This document shows positions 16,928 to 25,058 of a stretch of DNA of 64,000 nucleotides, in pieces (positions within the stretch are counted from its first letter, which is position 1; the number at the start of each line of letters is the position of its first letter). Position numbers and translations under genes: made by a program. Origin of the DNA: Lutispora sp003527145. GTDB taxonomy: Bacteria > Bacillota > Clostridia > Lutisporales > Lutisporaceae. The stretch spans positions 1 to 64,000 of the forward strand of contig JASBZB010000008.1 of NCBI GenBank assembly GCA_029983695.1, given 5' to 3'. The notes under the pieces are model-generated. The model did no database searches, was not told the DNA's origin, and saw only the letters and a program-made list of their open reading frames with translations.

Positions 16928-17647
16928 ATGGATTTGAAAAGACCAAAGACATTGATAGTGGCCTTGGTATTGCTTGCAGTTCTTCTGGTTGTGGAAGTTT
17001 TCGTTATAAAGAAAGCATCTGATTATGAGCCTAAAATTAAAGTAATTTATGCGAAGGTAAAAATACCGGCAGAAACAGTTATATCTAAAGATATGCTGGT
17101 TGAAAAAGAAGTTGCCTTAAGCCTTGTAAACATAAACGCAATAAAAGACACTGCGGAGGCTATAGGAAAGGCTGCCAAATTTGACATCGATGAAATGGAG
17201 CTGCTCTCAAAGAGCCGGCTCATGGAAAAGGTCGAAGAAAAAAAGATTGAGTTGGAAAATTTCAATAACAGGCTTATAACTATAAAATTTGAGCCGGATC
17301 AGGTAAATGGATGGTGGCTCGATGATAGAGTAGACATCATATTCATACCCAATGAAAATTCTGCGGACAAGCCAAAGCCGGCAATGATTAACAATATGCA
17401 GCAAAATGATGAGACTTCAGAAAAAGCTGTCTATGATTCATCCGGAATAGTTAGGCTGGAAAATATCAGGGTAGCAGCCATAATAGACGAAAGCAGGCGG
17501 CTTGTAGAAGATATTGTAGACACTACATACAGCCCGATATTAGTGTCGTTTGAAGTCAATACGGAGCAGGATAAATTTCTGGCCTGGGCAAAATATAATG
17601 GCAAAATTGAAGTGTCTGCAAGGCAGGAAGAGAGGAGTGAAAACTGA
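16928..17647 (+). CDS. CpaB/RcpC-like SAF-domain protein
   Basis: 239 residues with an N-terminal membrane helix and a SAF domain (VIYAKVKIPAETVISKDML, then IGKAAKFDIDEMELL), as in CpaB/RcpC. In Gram-negative Tad systems this protein helps pilus exit and wall attachment; in a Gram-positive host it would act at the cell wall. It starts nine bases after the peptidase gene with GGGGGTGGC. Confidence 0.72.
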   Translation: MDLKRPKTLIVALVLLAVLLVVEVFVIKKASDYEPKIKVIYAKVKIPAETVISKDMLVEKEVALSLVNINAIKDTAEAIGKAAKFDIDEMELLSKSRLMEKVEEKKIELENFNNRLITIKFEPDQVNGWWLDDRVDIIFIPNENSADKPKPAMINNMQQNDETSEKAVYDSSGIVRLENIRVAAIIDESRRLVEDIVDTTYSPILVSFEVNTEQDKFLAWAKYNGKIEVSARQEERSEN

Positions 17648-17650
17648 AAT

Positions 17651-18232
17651 TTGAATAGCGAATATGCGGCTAATTTCAAAGGTATATTTTATGATGCATT
17701 TGAAGCAAATAAAAATTTATATAAGTATACTTGGAAAGAAATAAGTGAAATTCAGATGCATGGTTACAGGGTTTCTGAGATATCAGGAAAAATCGCAATG
17801 AAAATGGGGCTGTGCAAAGAGGATATAGAAGCAGCCAGGATATGCGGTAATTTTCATGATGTAGGCAAGTTCTGTATAAATCCTGAGATACTGAGTAAAC
17901 GAGATAAGTTAACTGCTCCCGAGTTTGCCATCATAAAAAACCATGCTATATATTCACAAGAGATTATGTTAAGAAAGGGGCAGTTTGAATATTCGAGTAT
18001 TGTACTATTCCACCATGAAAAAATGGACGGCAGCGGGTATTATAGACTTGCTGGAGAAGAAATACCTCTAGTATCGAGGATAATTGTATTAGCGGATGTT
18101 TATGACGCACTACGCAATGACAGAGCTTACAGGAAGGCGTATAAGAAAGACACAGTCTTAAAAATAATAGAACAGGAAAAACATAAGTATGATGAAAATG
18201 TTTATAAAGCTTTTATTGAGATTTCGAATTAA
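17651..18232 (+). CDS. HD-GYP domain protein (c-di-GMP phosphodiesterase-like)
   Basis: 193 residues comprising only an HD-GYP domain. Visible motifs are the metal site HDVGK in GNFHDVGKFCI near residue 72, LKNHA-type IIKNHAIYS, and HHEKMDGSGYY, in which the Pro of GYP is replaced by Tyr. RIIVLADVYDAL completes the domain. Such enzymes hydrolyse c-di-GMP. It starts at a TTG four bases after the SAF gene and is the last gene of the pilus operon, which suggests local control of pilus activity. Its 3' end overlaps the convergent gene at 18213 by 20 bases. Confidence 0.82.
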   Translation: MNSEYAANFKGIFYDAFEANKNLYKYTWKEISEIQMHGYRVSEISGKIAMKMGLCKEDIEAARICGNFHDVGKFCINPEILSKRDKLTAPEFAIIKNHAIYSQEIMLRKGQFEYSSIVLFHHEKMDGSGYYRLAGEEIPLVSRIIVLADVYDALRNDRAYRKAYKKDTVLKIIEQEKHKYDENVYKAFIEISN

Positions 18233-19118
18233 CTTTTTTAACCTTTTTCCACATTGTTAAATATTTGAAAACAAATCTATGTTTTTGAGAATTATTGATA
18301 CAGGGTTGGAAAAGCGTATTAGCGTAGAAATGCTCTATATTACCGCAATACAGGCATTTATATTCTCCATCGGTTGGTACAATTTCATTAGGGATATAGC
18401 ATAAAAAAGATTTTCTTGCAGCTAAATATATATAAGTTAGGGCATTTTCTATAAAAAAAACTATGCCAAATAGCGATATTACTAACATAATAGGTAGAAT
18501 AATTTCTTGGATTATCACTGTAGATCCTTTTTTTATAAAAAACTTATATGCTGAAATTACTGTAAGTAGGGTAAAGAAAAGAAGAGCTATTGATTTAAAT
18601 AGTCTCCTTATAGTATTTTCAATATCATCTTTGATACTGTTTCTATATTTATGGTCAATATCCTTGTAAACCCTTTCATAGCAAGTTGATAGTAATGAAT
18701 ATTCGTTCTCAATAATTATAAATAATGAAGTTTTATATTTATGAAGCTTGTCCAACAAAGTCGTATAATCAGAACTATTAACAGATAAACTGCTTTGAAC
18801 AATTTTATTTTCAGCCTCTATAATTAGTGACAAAAGCTTTCTTATTTTTACATCAACAAGATAGCTGTAATTCTTCACATTAAACATTATATCTTTGTCT
18901 TTTGTTATCATATAGTTGATGTCAACGGAATAGTGAAGATATAGAGGCGCATAAAAATATTGCAATCTTTTTTCCAGCATAGCAAGGTAGGATTTCTTAT
19001 TTTTTTGACTGTTTTGATAAATGTAATTGGCAGATGTGAAAATAATTCCAATGAATGCTACTATTCCTGTTATAGAAGCTGCCATTACAGCACTATCAGA
19101 GAAAAGATTCTTTATCAT
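18213..19118 (-). CDS. Membrane protein with C-terminal zinc-ribbon-like Cys pairs, unknown
   Basis: 301 residues that I do not recognise. There is one membrane segment near the N-terminus (VMAASITGIVAFIGIIFT), a long coiled/helical region, and two more membrane segments near residues 175-235. After them comes a hydrophilic end with CLYCGNIEH and a later Cys-His pair, which could bind zinc. The start has AGGAGTGAT upstream. It is convergent with the pilus operon and divergent from the small membrane protein gene at 19156. Confidence 0.6.
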   Translation of the reverse strand: MIKNLFSDSAVMAASITGIVAFIGIIFTSANYIYQNSQKNKKSYLAMLEKRLQYFYAPLYLHYSVDINYMITKDKDIMFNVKNYSYLVDVKIRKLLSLIIEAENKIVQSSLSVNSSDYTTLLDKLHKYKTSLFIIIENEYSLLSTCYERVYKDIDHKYRNSIKDDIENTIRRLFKSIALLFFTLLTVISAYKFFIKKGSTVIIQEIILPIMLVISLFGIVFFIENALTYIYLAARKSFLCYIPNEIVPTDGEYKCLYCGNIEHFYANTLFQPCINNSQKHRFVFKYLTMWKKVKKVNSKSQ

Positions 19119-19155
19119 ACTAATATCACTCCTAAAAATTATTGGAGGTAAATTT

Positions 19156-19362
19156 ATGGAAATATTATATAATTTTAAATTTATTGTATTTATTTATATT
19201 ATAGCAGTTTTCGTTGCAATATTTAACCAACATATAAACCATGAAAATATAGGCTTTAGAAACATTTTATTAGCAATTTTGATTATAGCTCCCTTAACAA
19301 CTGGTATCTTTATTTTGGTCATAAGGCTATTTATGTTTTTCTTAGAATGGTTTATTGGCTGA
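19156..19362 (+). CDS. Small two-helix membrane protein, unknown
   Basis: 68 residues, nearly all in two hydrophobic helices. The ATG at 19156 has a good GGAGGTAAATTT ribosome binding site; a longer frame from 19027 runs antisense through the neighbouring gene and is not credible. No function can be assigned. Confidence 0.5.
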   Translation: MEILYNFKFIVFIYIIAVFVAIFNQHINHENIGFRNILLAILIIAPLTTGIFILVIRLFMFFLEWFIG

Positions 19363-19441
19363 AGCCGAAGAGTATATTATTTCTGAAAAGAATTCAATAT
19401 AAGTAGCAGGAAAATTTTGTAGTATAATGGAGGTGATAAAT

Positions 19442-19984
19442 GTGAATGTGAATTGGGAGGAGATTTTAATGGATCCGGTAGTGCAGGGGGCTATAATTAC
19501 TGCCGCAGGAGGAATAATTTTAGCTGTAATAAAAATATTCTTGGATTCTGCTAAGCATAAAAAATTATTTGATGAAATAAAGGACAAAATAGGGAATCTA
19601 AAAAGCGACACCTTAGAGGGCCAACATGAGAGAATAAAAGAAATTATGATAGAAAAAACCAATGGAGTAGAGAAAATCATAGCAGCAGGAGCCAATGGCA
19701 TAGCCGAGAGACAAAGAAGTATTTTTAGCAAAGTAGACAGCATAGATAAAGAAATGTCTGCAAACAAAGAGAGAACGGCTTCTCTTACTTTAGACCAAAA
19801 GGACATAAGGGATAATGTAACTAAGCTCGTTAATGATTGGGAACATACTATTGCAGAGAACAAAGAGCTTAAAGCTCGCAATACCGAACTGGAAAAGAAA
19901 TATATGGAATTGGACAAGCAATATAAAGAGCTGCTGTCCAAGAATAGGAAAGCTCGGGACATGGATATGGAAATAGATAGGTAG
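19442..19984 (+). CDS. Membrane-anchored coiled-coil protein (intact paralogue)
   Basis: About 180 residues: a short N-terminal segment, one membrane helix (GAIITAAGGIILAVIKIF), then a long coiled coil ending KKYMELDKQYKELL. It is a clear paralogue of the interrupted gene at 23260-23826: both share LKSDTLEGQHE, TNGVEKII, NGIAERQ and a nearly identical C-terminus. The GTG at 19442 is chosen because GGAGGTGAT lies six bases upstream and the paralogue starts at the same point. Function unknown. Confidence 0.65.
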   Translation: MNVNWEEILMDPVVQGAIITAAGGIILAVIKIFLDSAKHKKLFDEIKDKIGNLKSDTLEGQHERIKEIMIEKTNGVEKIIAAGANGIAERQRSIFSKVDSIDKEMSANKERTASLTLDQKDIRDNVTKLVNDWEHTIAENKELKARNTELEKKYMELDKQYKELLSKNRKARDMDMEIDR

Positions 19985-20036
19985 TCATTGATTCACCGGT
20001 AAGCTTGTAGAAAAATAGTTAAAAGGGGTCTGAAAA

Positions 20037-20603
20037 ATGGGGTATATTGGACGCAGAATGAGTGCAAATGCGGAAAAGGCATACAAAAAAGGCTTATTAC
20101 CAAGAAGCAAGTTTACAAAACAGTTATTGCGAGAAAACGGATGGACATATTCTGTTTCTTTTTTTAATTGGCTTTGCAAGCAAGCGTACATAACGCCGCA
20201 TGAATATCATCATACAACACCAATGATTAAAATTACCCCTTTTTACTCACTAGAAACAATCAGTTATGTTACTGAAAAATATGACTTGGAATCTTTGTAT
20301 GAGCTCTACTTACGTAAATGCACCATGAGAGATATTTTAAAAAAGAAAGGGGTCAAGCGTGTAAGAATTCTTGTGAGCAGAACACTGATGCATACTAAAT
20401 CTGATGTTCGCTTAGATTGTTTACAATATAATAAATTGTATTGGTGGTCAAAAGATAAATGCTTTAGGGTTAATTCTAAAGAGGTTGCCCTTATAAGGAA
20501 ATTTGACATAGACGATTTTACAAATTGGTATAATCCAAATCGGGAAAAAATCGAACGTCAAATTTGTACTCGAAAAAATTACTATAGGAGACCTGTGAAC
20601 TGA
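20037..20603 (+). CDS. Hypothetical protein, unknown
   Basis: 188 residues, basic, rich in Tyr, Lys and Arg, with no membrane segment and no motif I recognise. The start is preceded by AAAGGGGTCTG. The stop codon is in the same frame as the BRO-type remnant that follows at 20604, so the gene may have been formed or joined by the rearrangement that truncated the BRO copy. Confidence 0.5.
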   Translation: MGYIGRRMSANAEKAYKKGLLPRSKFTKQLLRENGWTYSVSFFNWLCKQAYITPHEYHHTTPMIKITPFYSLETISYVTEKYDLESLYELYLRKCTMRDILKKKGVKRVRILVSRTLMHTKSDVRLDCLQYNKLYWWSKDKCFRVNSKEVALIRKFDIDDFTNWYNPNREKIERQICTRKNYYRRPVN

Positions 20604-20864
20604 GTACAACAGAAAGAAAGGGAGGAATTATTATTACAACCTCAGCAGATATATAGAGAGCTGCCAAGGCCGCTGCCGGACAAACGCCATCTTGAAGCCG
20701 AAGTAAAGCACATCAATGCACGTACCTGGCAAGCAAAGCTGCTGCTGACAACAGCAGAAAAGTTTAAGGACTCGCTGGCAAAAGAAGAAATAAGGGCGAT
20801 AGTAGTGAATGCAGCCGATATGATAAGCAGTAATGAATCCCAAAGCTGCTTTAAAAAGCATTGA
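20604..20864 (+). pseudogene. Truncated copy of the BRO-antirepressor C-terminal region
   Basis: The 87-codon frame beginning directly after the previous stop encodes LPDKRHLEAEVKHINARTW and TTAEKFKDSLAKEEIRAIVV. These correspond almost residue for residue to the C-terminal 75 residues of the BRO-type protein at 22285-23175. No in-frame start lies at its head, and its last residues differ (SQSCFKKH). It is therefore a 5'-deleted remnant of a duplicated gene. Confidence 0.8.
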
Positions 20865-20956
20865 AGACTTGTCCCAAATCATGATAAAATAAATATTGAG
20901 ACCGTTGCAGGTGTGGTTCGCCTCCTTGGCTTACAAAAGTTAAAGGAGGTGGTGCT

Positions 20957-21064
20957 ATGAAGAAAGATTCCAATAGCAGCATAATGATGCTGCTGACTTT
21001 CGGGATGTTTATAATAGCATTACTATCTTTAATCGTTTCGATAATATCGATTGCTTTAAAGTAG
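20957..21064 (+). CDS. Putative holin-like / TxpA-type small toxin
   Basis: 35-residue membrane peptide starting MKKDSNSSIMMLLTFG and continuing with a single hydrophobic helix (MFIIALLSLIVSIISIALK). The LTFGxFxIALL core is the signature of the widespread Firmicutes holin-like toxin family. It has a very strong AAAGGAGGTGGTGCT ribosome binding site. A convergent small RNA promoter lies just downstream, as in type I toxin-antitoxin pairs of the txpA/ratA kind. The expressed peptide would depolarise the membrane unless silenced. Confidence 0.75.
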   Translation: MKKDSNSSIMMLLTFGMFIIALLSLIVSIISIALK

Positions 21065-21084
21065 TAAGTAATATATACCAAAGA

Positions 21085-21172
21085 AGAAAATCACACTGCA
21101 ATTGCTCCTTGCAGTGTGAAATGAGTAATTTTACCCTGTAATGAGGCAACCACATCATGTGGCGGTCTCTTT
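21085..21172 (-). ncRNA. Candidate antisense antitoxin RNA (RatA-like)
   Basis: On the minus strand an extended -10 promoter (TGGTATAAT, -10 hexamer at 21179-21184) would start an RNA near 21172. It contains one stem (CCACAT / ATGTGG with flanking pairs) and ends in a perfect 10-bp hairpin, TCACACTGCA / TGCAGTGTGA (21091-21119), followed on that strand by TTTTCTTCTTT. The roughly 90-base RNA is complementary to the 3' untranslated part of the toxin mRNA. Promoter and terminator are seen; function is by analogy to RatA. Confidence 0.6.
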
Positions 21173-21397
21173 ACTATTATTATACCATAATATATATAAA
21201 AATAAACAATAGATTTTTATATATATTATAATTAAAATTAAACCCAAATATTACATAAGGCACATATTATTAAGATGGTGAAATATATGGATGCAATATT
21301 TAAAGAAAAATCTATCAGCTCCACTAAAATAACAAGTTGTTTAAACTGTATGCTAATGGTAAAATATATAATATAATATGGATGGGGTGATGGTGTC

Positions 21398-21757
21398 ATG
21401 GAAGATAAAATATATGACTTGCTGGCAAAGCTGCATAAAGACATGAATGAAAGATTTGACAGAAATGATAAACGATTTGATAAATTAGAGCAGGATGTTG
21501 GCGGTTTAAAGCAGGATGTTGGCGGTTTAAAAAAAGATGTTGCCCAAATAGGCGCAAAGCTTGACGGTGAAATATCTGATAAGCTAAAAATAATGGCTGA
21601 TGAGCAATCCTTGATGAGAAAGGATATATTAGATATAAAAGAGCAGTTACATATCCATGATACGAAGCTGGATGACATCACTATTGCGGTTAATGACTTA
21701 CACCATAAGTATGAAAAACACGAAGACCAAATTACTGAATTAAAAAGAGTAAGATAG
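21398..21757 (+). CDS. Small coiled-coil protein with tandem repeat
   Basis: 119 residues, starting MEDKIYDLLAKLHKDMNERF, predicted coiled coil throughout. A 21-base unit encoding QDVGGLK is tandemly duplicated (about 21490-21531), followed by a diverged third unit KDVAQIG. It resembles the protein at 35584-35964, which begins MEDKTFDLIAKMY and ends in a similar VHDLEIKALK region. Unknown function. Start supported by GGATGGGGTGATGG. Confidence 0.6.
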   Translation: MEDKIYDLLAKLHKDMNERFDRNDKRFDKLEQDVGGLKQDVGGLKKDVAQIGAKLDGEISDKLKIMADEQSLMRKDILDIKEQLHIHDTKLDDITIAVNDLHHKYEKHEDQITELKRVR

Positions 21758-21873
21758 TTATATATCGGGAAAGCGGTATATTTGCATATTAGGAGAGATA
21801 ACAAAGCTGTAAAGACTATGTTGTCTCTTTTTAATTGAAAAATATTCGTATAATGGAGTTTGAAAATTGAATA

Positions 21874-22188
21874 GGGAGCGACTTCCAAATTATTTTCTTT
21901 ACATCTTGACATGATATAATACAGTATGAGACAATAATATATAAGAAGATACATTATTATATTATCGGAGGTGAATATGGAAGATGAACTACTAACCATG
22001 GATGAACTGTGTAAATTACTAAAGTTGAGTAGGGCAACAATTAATAGATGGCGTAAAGAGGGATTACCTACTAAGAAAATTGGTAAAAGTGTACGGTTTG
22101 AAAAAGACATGGTTTTTAAATGGCTTGATGAGAATAAATCAGAAAAGTAAAAGGAAGTCGCTTCCCGACCAAGAGGCACGACTTCCTT
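21874..22188. repeat. Inverted GGAAGTCGC repeats around the excisionase-like gene
   Basis: GGGAGCGACTTCC (21874-21886) lies upstream and GGAAGTCGCTTCCC (22153-22166) directly downstream in inverse orientation, differing by one base. A third copy, CGACTTCCTT at 22179-22188, pairs perfectly with AAGGAAGTCG at 22151-22160. They may be binding arms for the encoded protein or the ends of a small mobile cassette. Confidence 0.5.
21977..22150 (+). CDS. Excisionase-like helix-turn-helix protein
   Basis: 57 residues. LLTMDELCKLLKLSRATINR is a MerR-like winged helix (excisionase/HTH_17 type), followed by the wing KIGKSVRFEKDMVFKWLDE. Start supported by GGAGGTGAATATG. An extended -10 promoter (TGATATAAT at 21912-21920) precedes it. 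It is flanked by inverted copies of GGAAGTCGCTTCCC. Such proteins bend DNA during excision or regulate neighbouring genes. Confidence 0.75.
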   Translation: MEDELLTMDELCKLLKLSRATINRWRKEGLPTKKIGKSVRFEKDMVFKWLDENKSEK

Positions 22189-22199
22189 AACCACAAAAC

Positions 22200-22262
22200 G
22201 CCTTGCAAGAAGGACAGCTTTGCTATACCCATTATAGCAATATTGCCACCTCCCTGCAAGGC
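22200..22262 (+). promoter_or_regulatory. Nested hairpin in the leader of the BRO-type gene
   Basis: An outer 8-bp pair GCCTTGCA (22200-22207) / TGCAAGGC (22255-22262) encloses a perfect inner 8-bp hairpin TTGCTATA-cccat-TATAGCAA (22220-22240). It ends about 10 bases before the ribosome binding site AGGAGG of the gene at 22285 and could affect its translation. Confidence 0.4.
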
Positions 22263-22284
22263 AGAGATTAAGGAGGTAGAAGAA

Positions 22285-23175
22285 ATGGCATTTGAAGTAA
22301 ATTACGAAATGCCGGAAACTGACGCTATAATATACGGGTATTTTAACGACACAAGAGAAAGCTTAAAGCTTACCGATGATGGAAAAATAATAATCAATAA
22401 GAACAATCCGAATTTTAAAACTTTAGCCGATAGGTTCACAGCATATTCAAAGATGGACGAGAAACTATTCAATGAAATGGCAGAAAGCCATGATGAAGAC
22501 TGGGAAAGGATAACAGGCTCTGATGATGAAAGTACAAAAGAGTTAAGCAGATGGCTGCTGAATATGGAAATACAAAGGAGACGGCTGGAGAAAGAAAATG
22601 CTAAGAAAAATGCATTGCAAATAGTTAAATCCTCCAGCTTCGGAAATGTCCAATGTGACTTTTATAAGAAAGATAATGAAATCTGGATGACCAGGGAACA
22701 GATAGGGCAAGCACTGGAATATCCAGAAGCGAGGAAAGCAATACAAAAAATACATGAAAGGCATAAAGAAAGATTAGACAAGTTTTCAGGTGTCGTCAGA
22801 TTGGGGACACCTGGGGGAAATCAAGAAGCTTATATTTACTCTGCTAAAGGCATATATGAAATATGCAGGTGGTCACAACAGCCAAAAGCAGATGCATTCT
22901 TTGATTGGGTATATGATATGCTGGAAAAGCTGAGAAAGGGGGAATTGGTGTTACAACCTCAGCAGCAGATACGTAGAGAGCTGACAAGGCCGCTACCGGA
23001 TAAACGCCGGCTTGAAGCTGAGGCAAAGCTCATAAATGCCCGTACCCGGCAAGCAAGGCTGCTGCTGACAACAGCAGAAAAGTTTAAAGACTCCCTGACA
23101 AAAGAAGAAATAAGGGCGATAGTAGTGAATGCAGCCGATATGATAAGCAATAATGCAATCACAAAATTGCCTTGA
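22285..23175 (+). CDS. BRO-N domain phage antirepressor-like protein
   Basis: 296 residues. The first 100 residues are an acidic helical region not seen in typical antirepressors. From about residue 110 there is a BRO-N domain: FGNVQCDFYKKDNEIWMTRE, IGQALEYPEARKAIQKIHER, NQEAYIYSAKGIYEICRWS, KADAFFDWVYDMLEKL. The C-terminus is helical and basic. BRO-N proteins bind DNA and derepress phage or element genes. Start 22285 is preceded by AAGGAGGTAGAAGAA. A truncated copy of its end occurs at 20604-20864. Confidence 0.8.
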   Translation: MAFEVNYEMPETDAIIYGYFNDTRESLKLTDDGKIIINKNNPNFKTLADRFTAYSKMDEKLFNEMAESHDEDWERITGSDDESTKELSRWLLNMEIQRRRLEKENAKKNALQIVKSSSFGNVQCDFYKKDNEIWMTREQIGQALEYPEARKAIQKIHERHKERLDKFSGVVRLGTPGGNQEAYIYSAKGIYEICRWSQQPKADAFFDWVYDMLEKLRKGELVLQPQQQIRRELTRPLPDKRRLEAEAKLINARTRQARLLLTTAEKFKDSLTKEEIRAIVVNAADMISNNAITKLP

Positions 23176-23259
23176 AAAGTGTTGTAAAGATAGAAGGACA
23201 AACCCTTCTATTTTTCATTGCGGAATATTATCCCAAAATTTATAATGGAGGTGAGAAGG

Positions 23260-23826
23260 ATGGATTGGAGGAAGATTATAATGGATAGTATAGTAGTTGC
23301 TATAATAGGTTTAGCTGGTGCTGTTCTTTCGGCTGCTGTTGTTGATGCTAAAGGGTATAAGAAAATTGCAGGTAAGATAGGGAGTCTAAAAAGCGACACC
23401 TTAGAGGGACAGCATGAAGCTATAAAAGAAACTATAATAGGAAAAACCAATGGAGTAGAGAAAATAATAGCAGAAAGAACCAATGGAGTGGAGAAAATCA
23501 TAGCAGAAAGAACCAATGGCATAGCCGAGAGACAAAGCAGCATTTTAAACAAAGTAGACAGTATAGACAAATTGCTTACACAAAAGGAAACAGAGGACAG
23601 ATTTAGGCTGGAAAGCATGAATGAAAGCTAGAAAGAAATCAAAATTCATATGCAAGGCATTAACAAACTAGCTGATGATTGGGAAAAAACTATTGCAGAG
23701 AACAAAGAGCTTAAAGCTCGTAATGCAGAGCTGGAAAAGAAATACATGGAACTGGACAAGCAATATAAAGAGCTGCTGTCCAGAAATAGAAAGGCCAGAG
23801 GGATGGATAAAGAAATAGATATGTAG
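23260..23826 (+). pseudogene. Coiled-coil paralogue interrupted by an in-frame TAG
   Basis: The frame starts at 23260 (GGAGGTGAGAAGG upstream) and stops at TAG 23629-23631 after 123 codons. It then continues in the same frame for 64 codons to TAG at 23826. The downstream part (ENKELKARNAELEKKYMELD, KEIDM) is almost identical to the end of the intact paralogue at 19442-19984. A single base change (for example CAG or AAG to TAG) explains it. TNGVEKIIAER is tandemly repeated within the first part. Confidence 0.82.
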
Positions 23827-23990
23827 TCTCTGATTCGCCGGCAAAACTGCCATAAAATCACCTCTTTAAAACCCATAAAACCATTGAAAATACTGTACTT
23901 TAAGGTGGTTTTGTGGTACACTTAATATAGTAAATATTAGTAATTTTGCGCATGTTTACATAAAAATACCAAGGATGGAGGTAAGATTTC

Positions 23991-25058
23991 ATGAAAAGAA
24001 TAGTATCTCTTATTATAACCATATCTCTCATATTTTCTTTCTCAGCAAGTGCTTATGCTGATTCAATGGCCAGTGCACAGGGATTGACAGATATAAAGGA
24101 TCACTGGGCTGAGAAAGAAATAAAAGACCTGTATGATAAAAAGATAATAACCGGCAATACAAAAGGTGAGTATGAACCCAGGCGTGAAATAACCAGGGGT
24201 GAGTTTGTCACATTGCTGGTAAAAGTCATGGGCTATAATCTCACAGATGGCAGCACCTTCAAAGATATGGGCTATGATAAATATTGGGCTAAAAAGAGCA
24301 TTGAAACTCTGGTTACAGAAGGAGTAATAATTCCTTATGAATGGGGAGAAAACTTTTGGGGTACAGCCCCGATTACAAGAGAACAAATGACAATAATGAT
24401 GGCCAGAGCTCTGAAGCTGGAACCATCAGCTAATAAGAATCCCTTCTTTGATATGAGCGAACCTGATGGCCTCCTTGTAAAAGCATATGAAGAGTTTCTG
24501 ATCAAGGGTATAGATAAGGATGGAAAAACCTTGTTTTCTCCATTTGGGCTAACGACAAAAGCAGAAGCAGCTACTATAATAGCAAGAGTACTGGAATACA
24601 AGCAAAATCCGTCCGCATATAAAGCAAAGATGGAAGCAGAAAAGAAAGCCAACGAGATAATTGAACCTGAGTTCTTTGTGGACTACAAATATGCTAATAC
24701 AGCTGCTGTCATAGTGGCAGAAATATTTATTACAAATTATAAAGAATATGATTCAAATTACAGCTTTAAAGTTGAATGCATAAATTACCCTCAAGTGAAT
24801 AAAAGCTGGATAGATGATATGGGCGTTCCTCCGTTTTTAGTTAACTTTGATAGATGGAGACGATATAATCCTAAGCAAGAAGATGGAGATATATATCATC
24901 TTCAAAAACGGCCATATTATGCAGATGAGGAGATAACAAAATCTTTTGTTATTGAACCTAATATGGAGATAGAATTTAAGATAACTGTAAAAAAGGGTAA
25001 TATTTCAAAAGAATTTTATTTAACCGTAAATATTCCAAGTAAGGTGATGCCGATATGA
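23991..25058 (+). CDS. S-layer homology (SLH) domain protein
   Basis: 355 residues with an N-terminal signal peptide (cleavage likely after SASAYA) and three SLH repeats (residues about 35-205): DIKDHWAEKEIKDLYDKKII, FKDMGYDKYWAKKSIETLV, and a weaker third with ITREQMTIMMAR and TTKAEAATIIAR. These anchor proteins non-covalently to secondary cell-wall polymers. The C-terminal 150 residues have no recognised domain. The stop overlaps the start of the next gene by four bases, so the two are coupled and may interact on the surface. Confidence 0.9.
   Translation: MKRIVSLIITISLIFSFSASAYADSMASAQGLTDIKDHWAEKEIKDLYDKKIITGNTKGEYEPRREITRGEFVTLLVKVMGYNLTDGSTFKDMGYDKYWAKKSIETLVTEGVIIPYEWGENFWGTAPITREQMTIMMARALKLEPSANKNPFFDMSEPDGLLVKAYEEFLIKGIDKDGKTLFSPFGLTTKAEAATIIARVLEYKQNPSAYKAKMEAEKKANEIIEPEFFVDYKYANTAAVIVAEIFITNYKEYDSNYSFKVECINYPQVNKSWIDDMGVPPFLVNFDRWRRYNPKQEDGDIYHLQKRPYYADEEITKSFVIEPNMEIEFKITVKKGNISKEFYLTVNIPSKVMPI

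Noticed and set aside
21238..22194. Minus-strand frame of 318 codons across the coiled-coil and excisionase-like genes
   Set aside because: It is a shadow of two plus-strand genes that have proper ribosome binding sites; its Ser/Phe-rich composition is typical of antisense to coiled coils.
23629..23631. TAG as a pyrrolysine codon
   Set aside because: TAG is used as an ordinary stop by several other genes here, and the intact paralogue shows no special residue at this point; a nonsense mutation is simpler.
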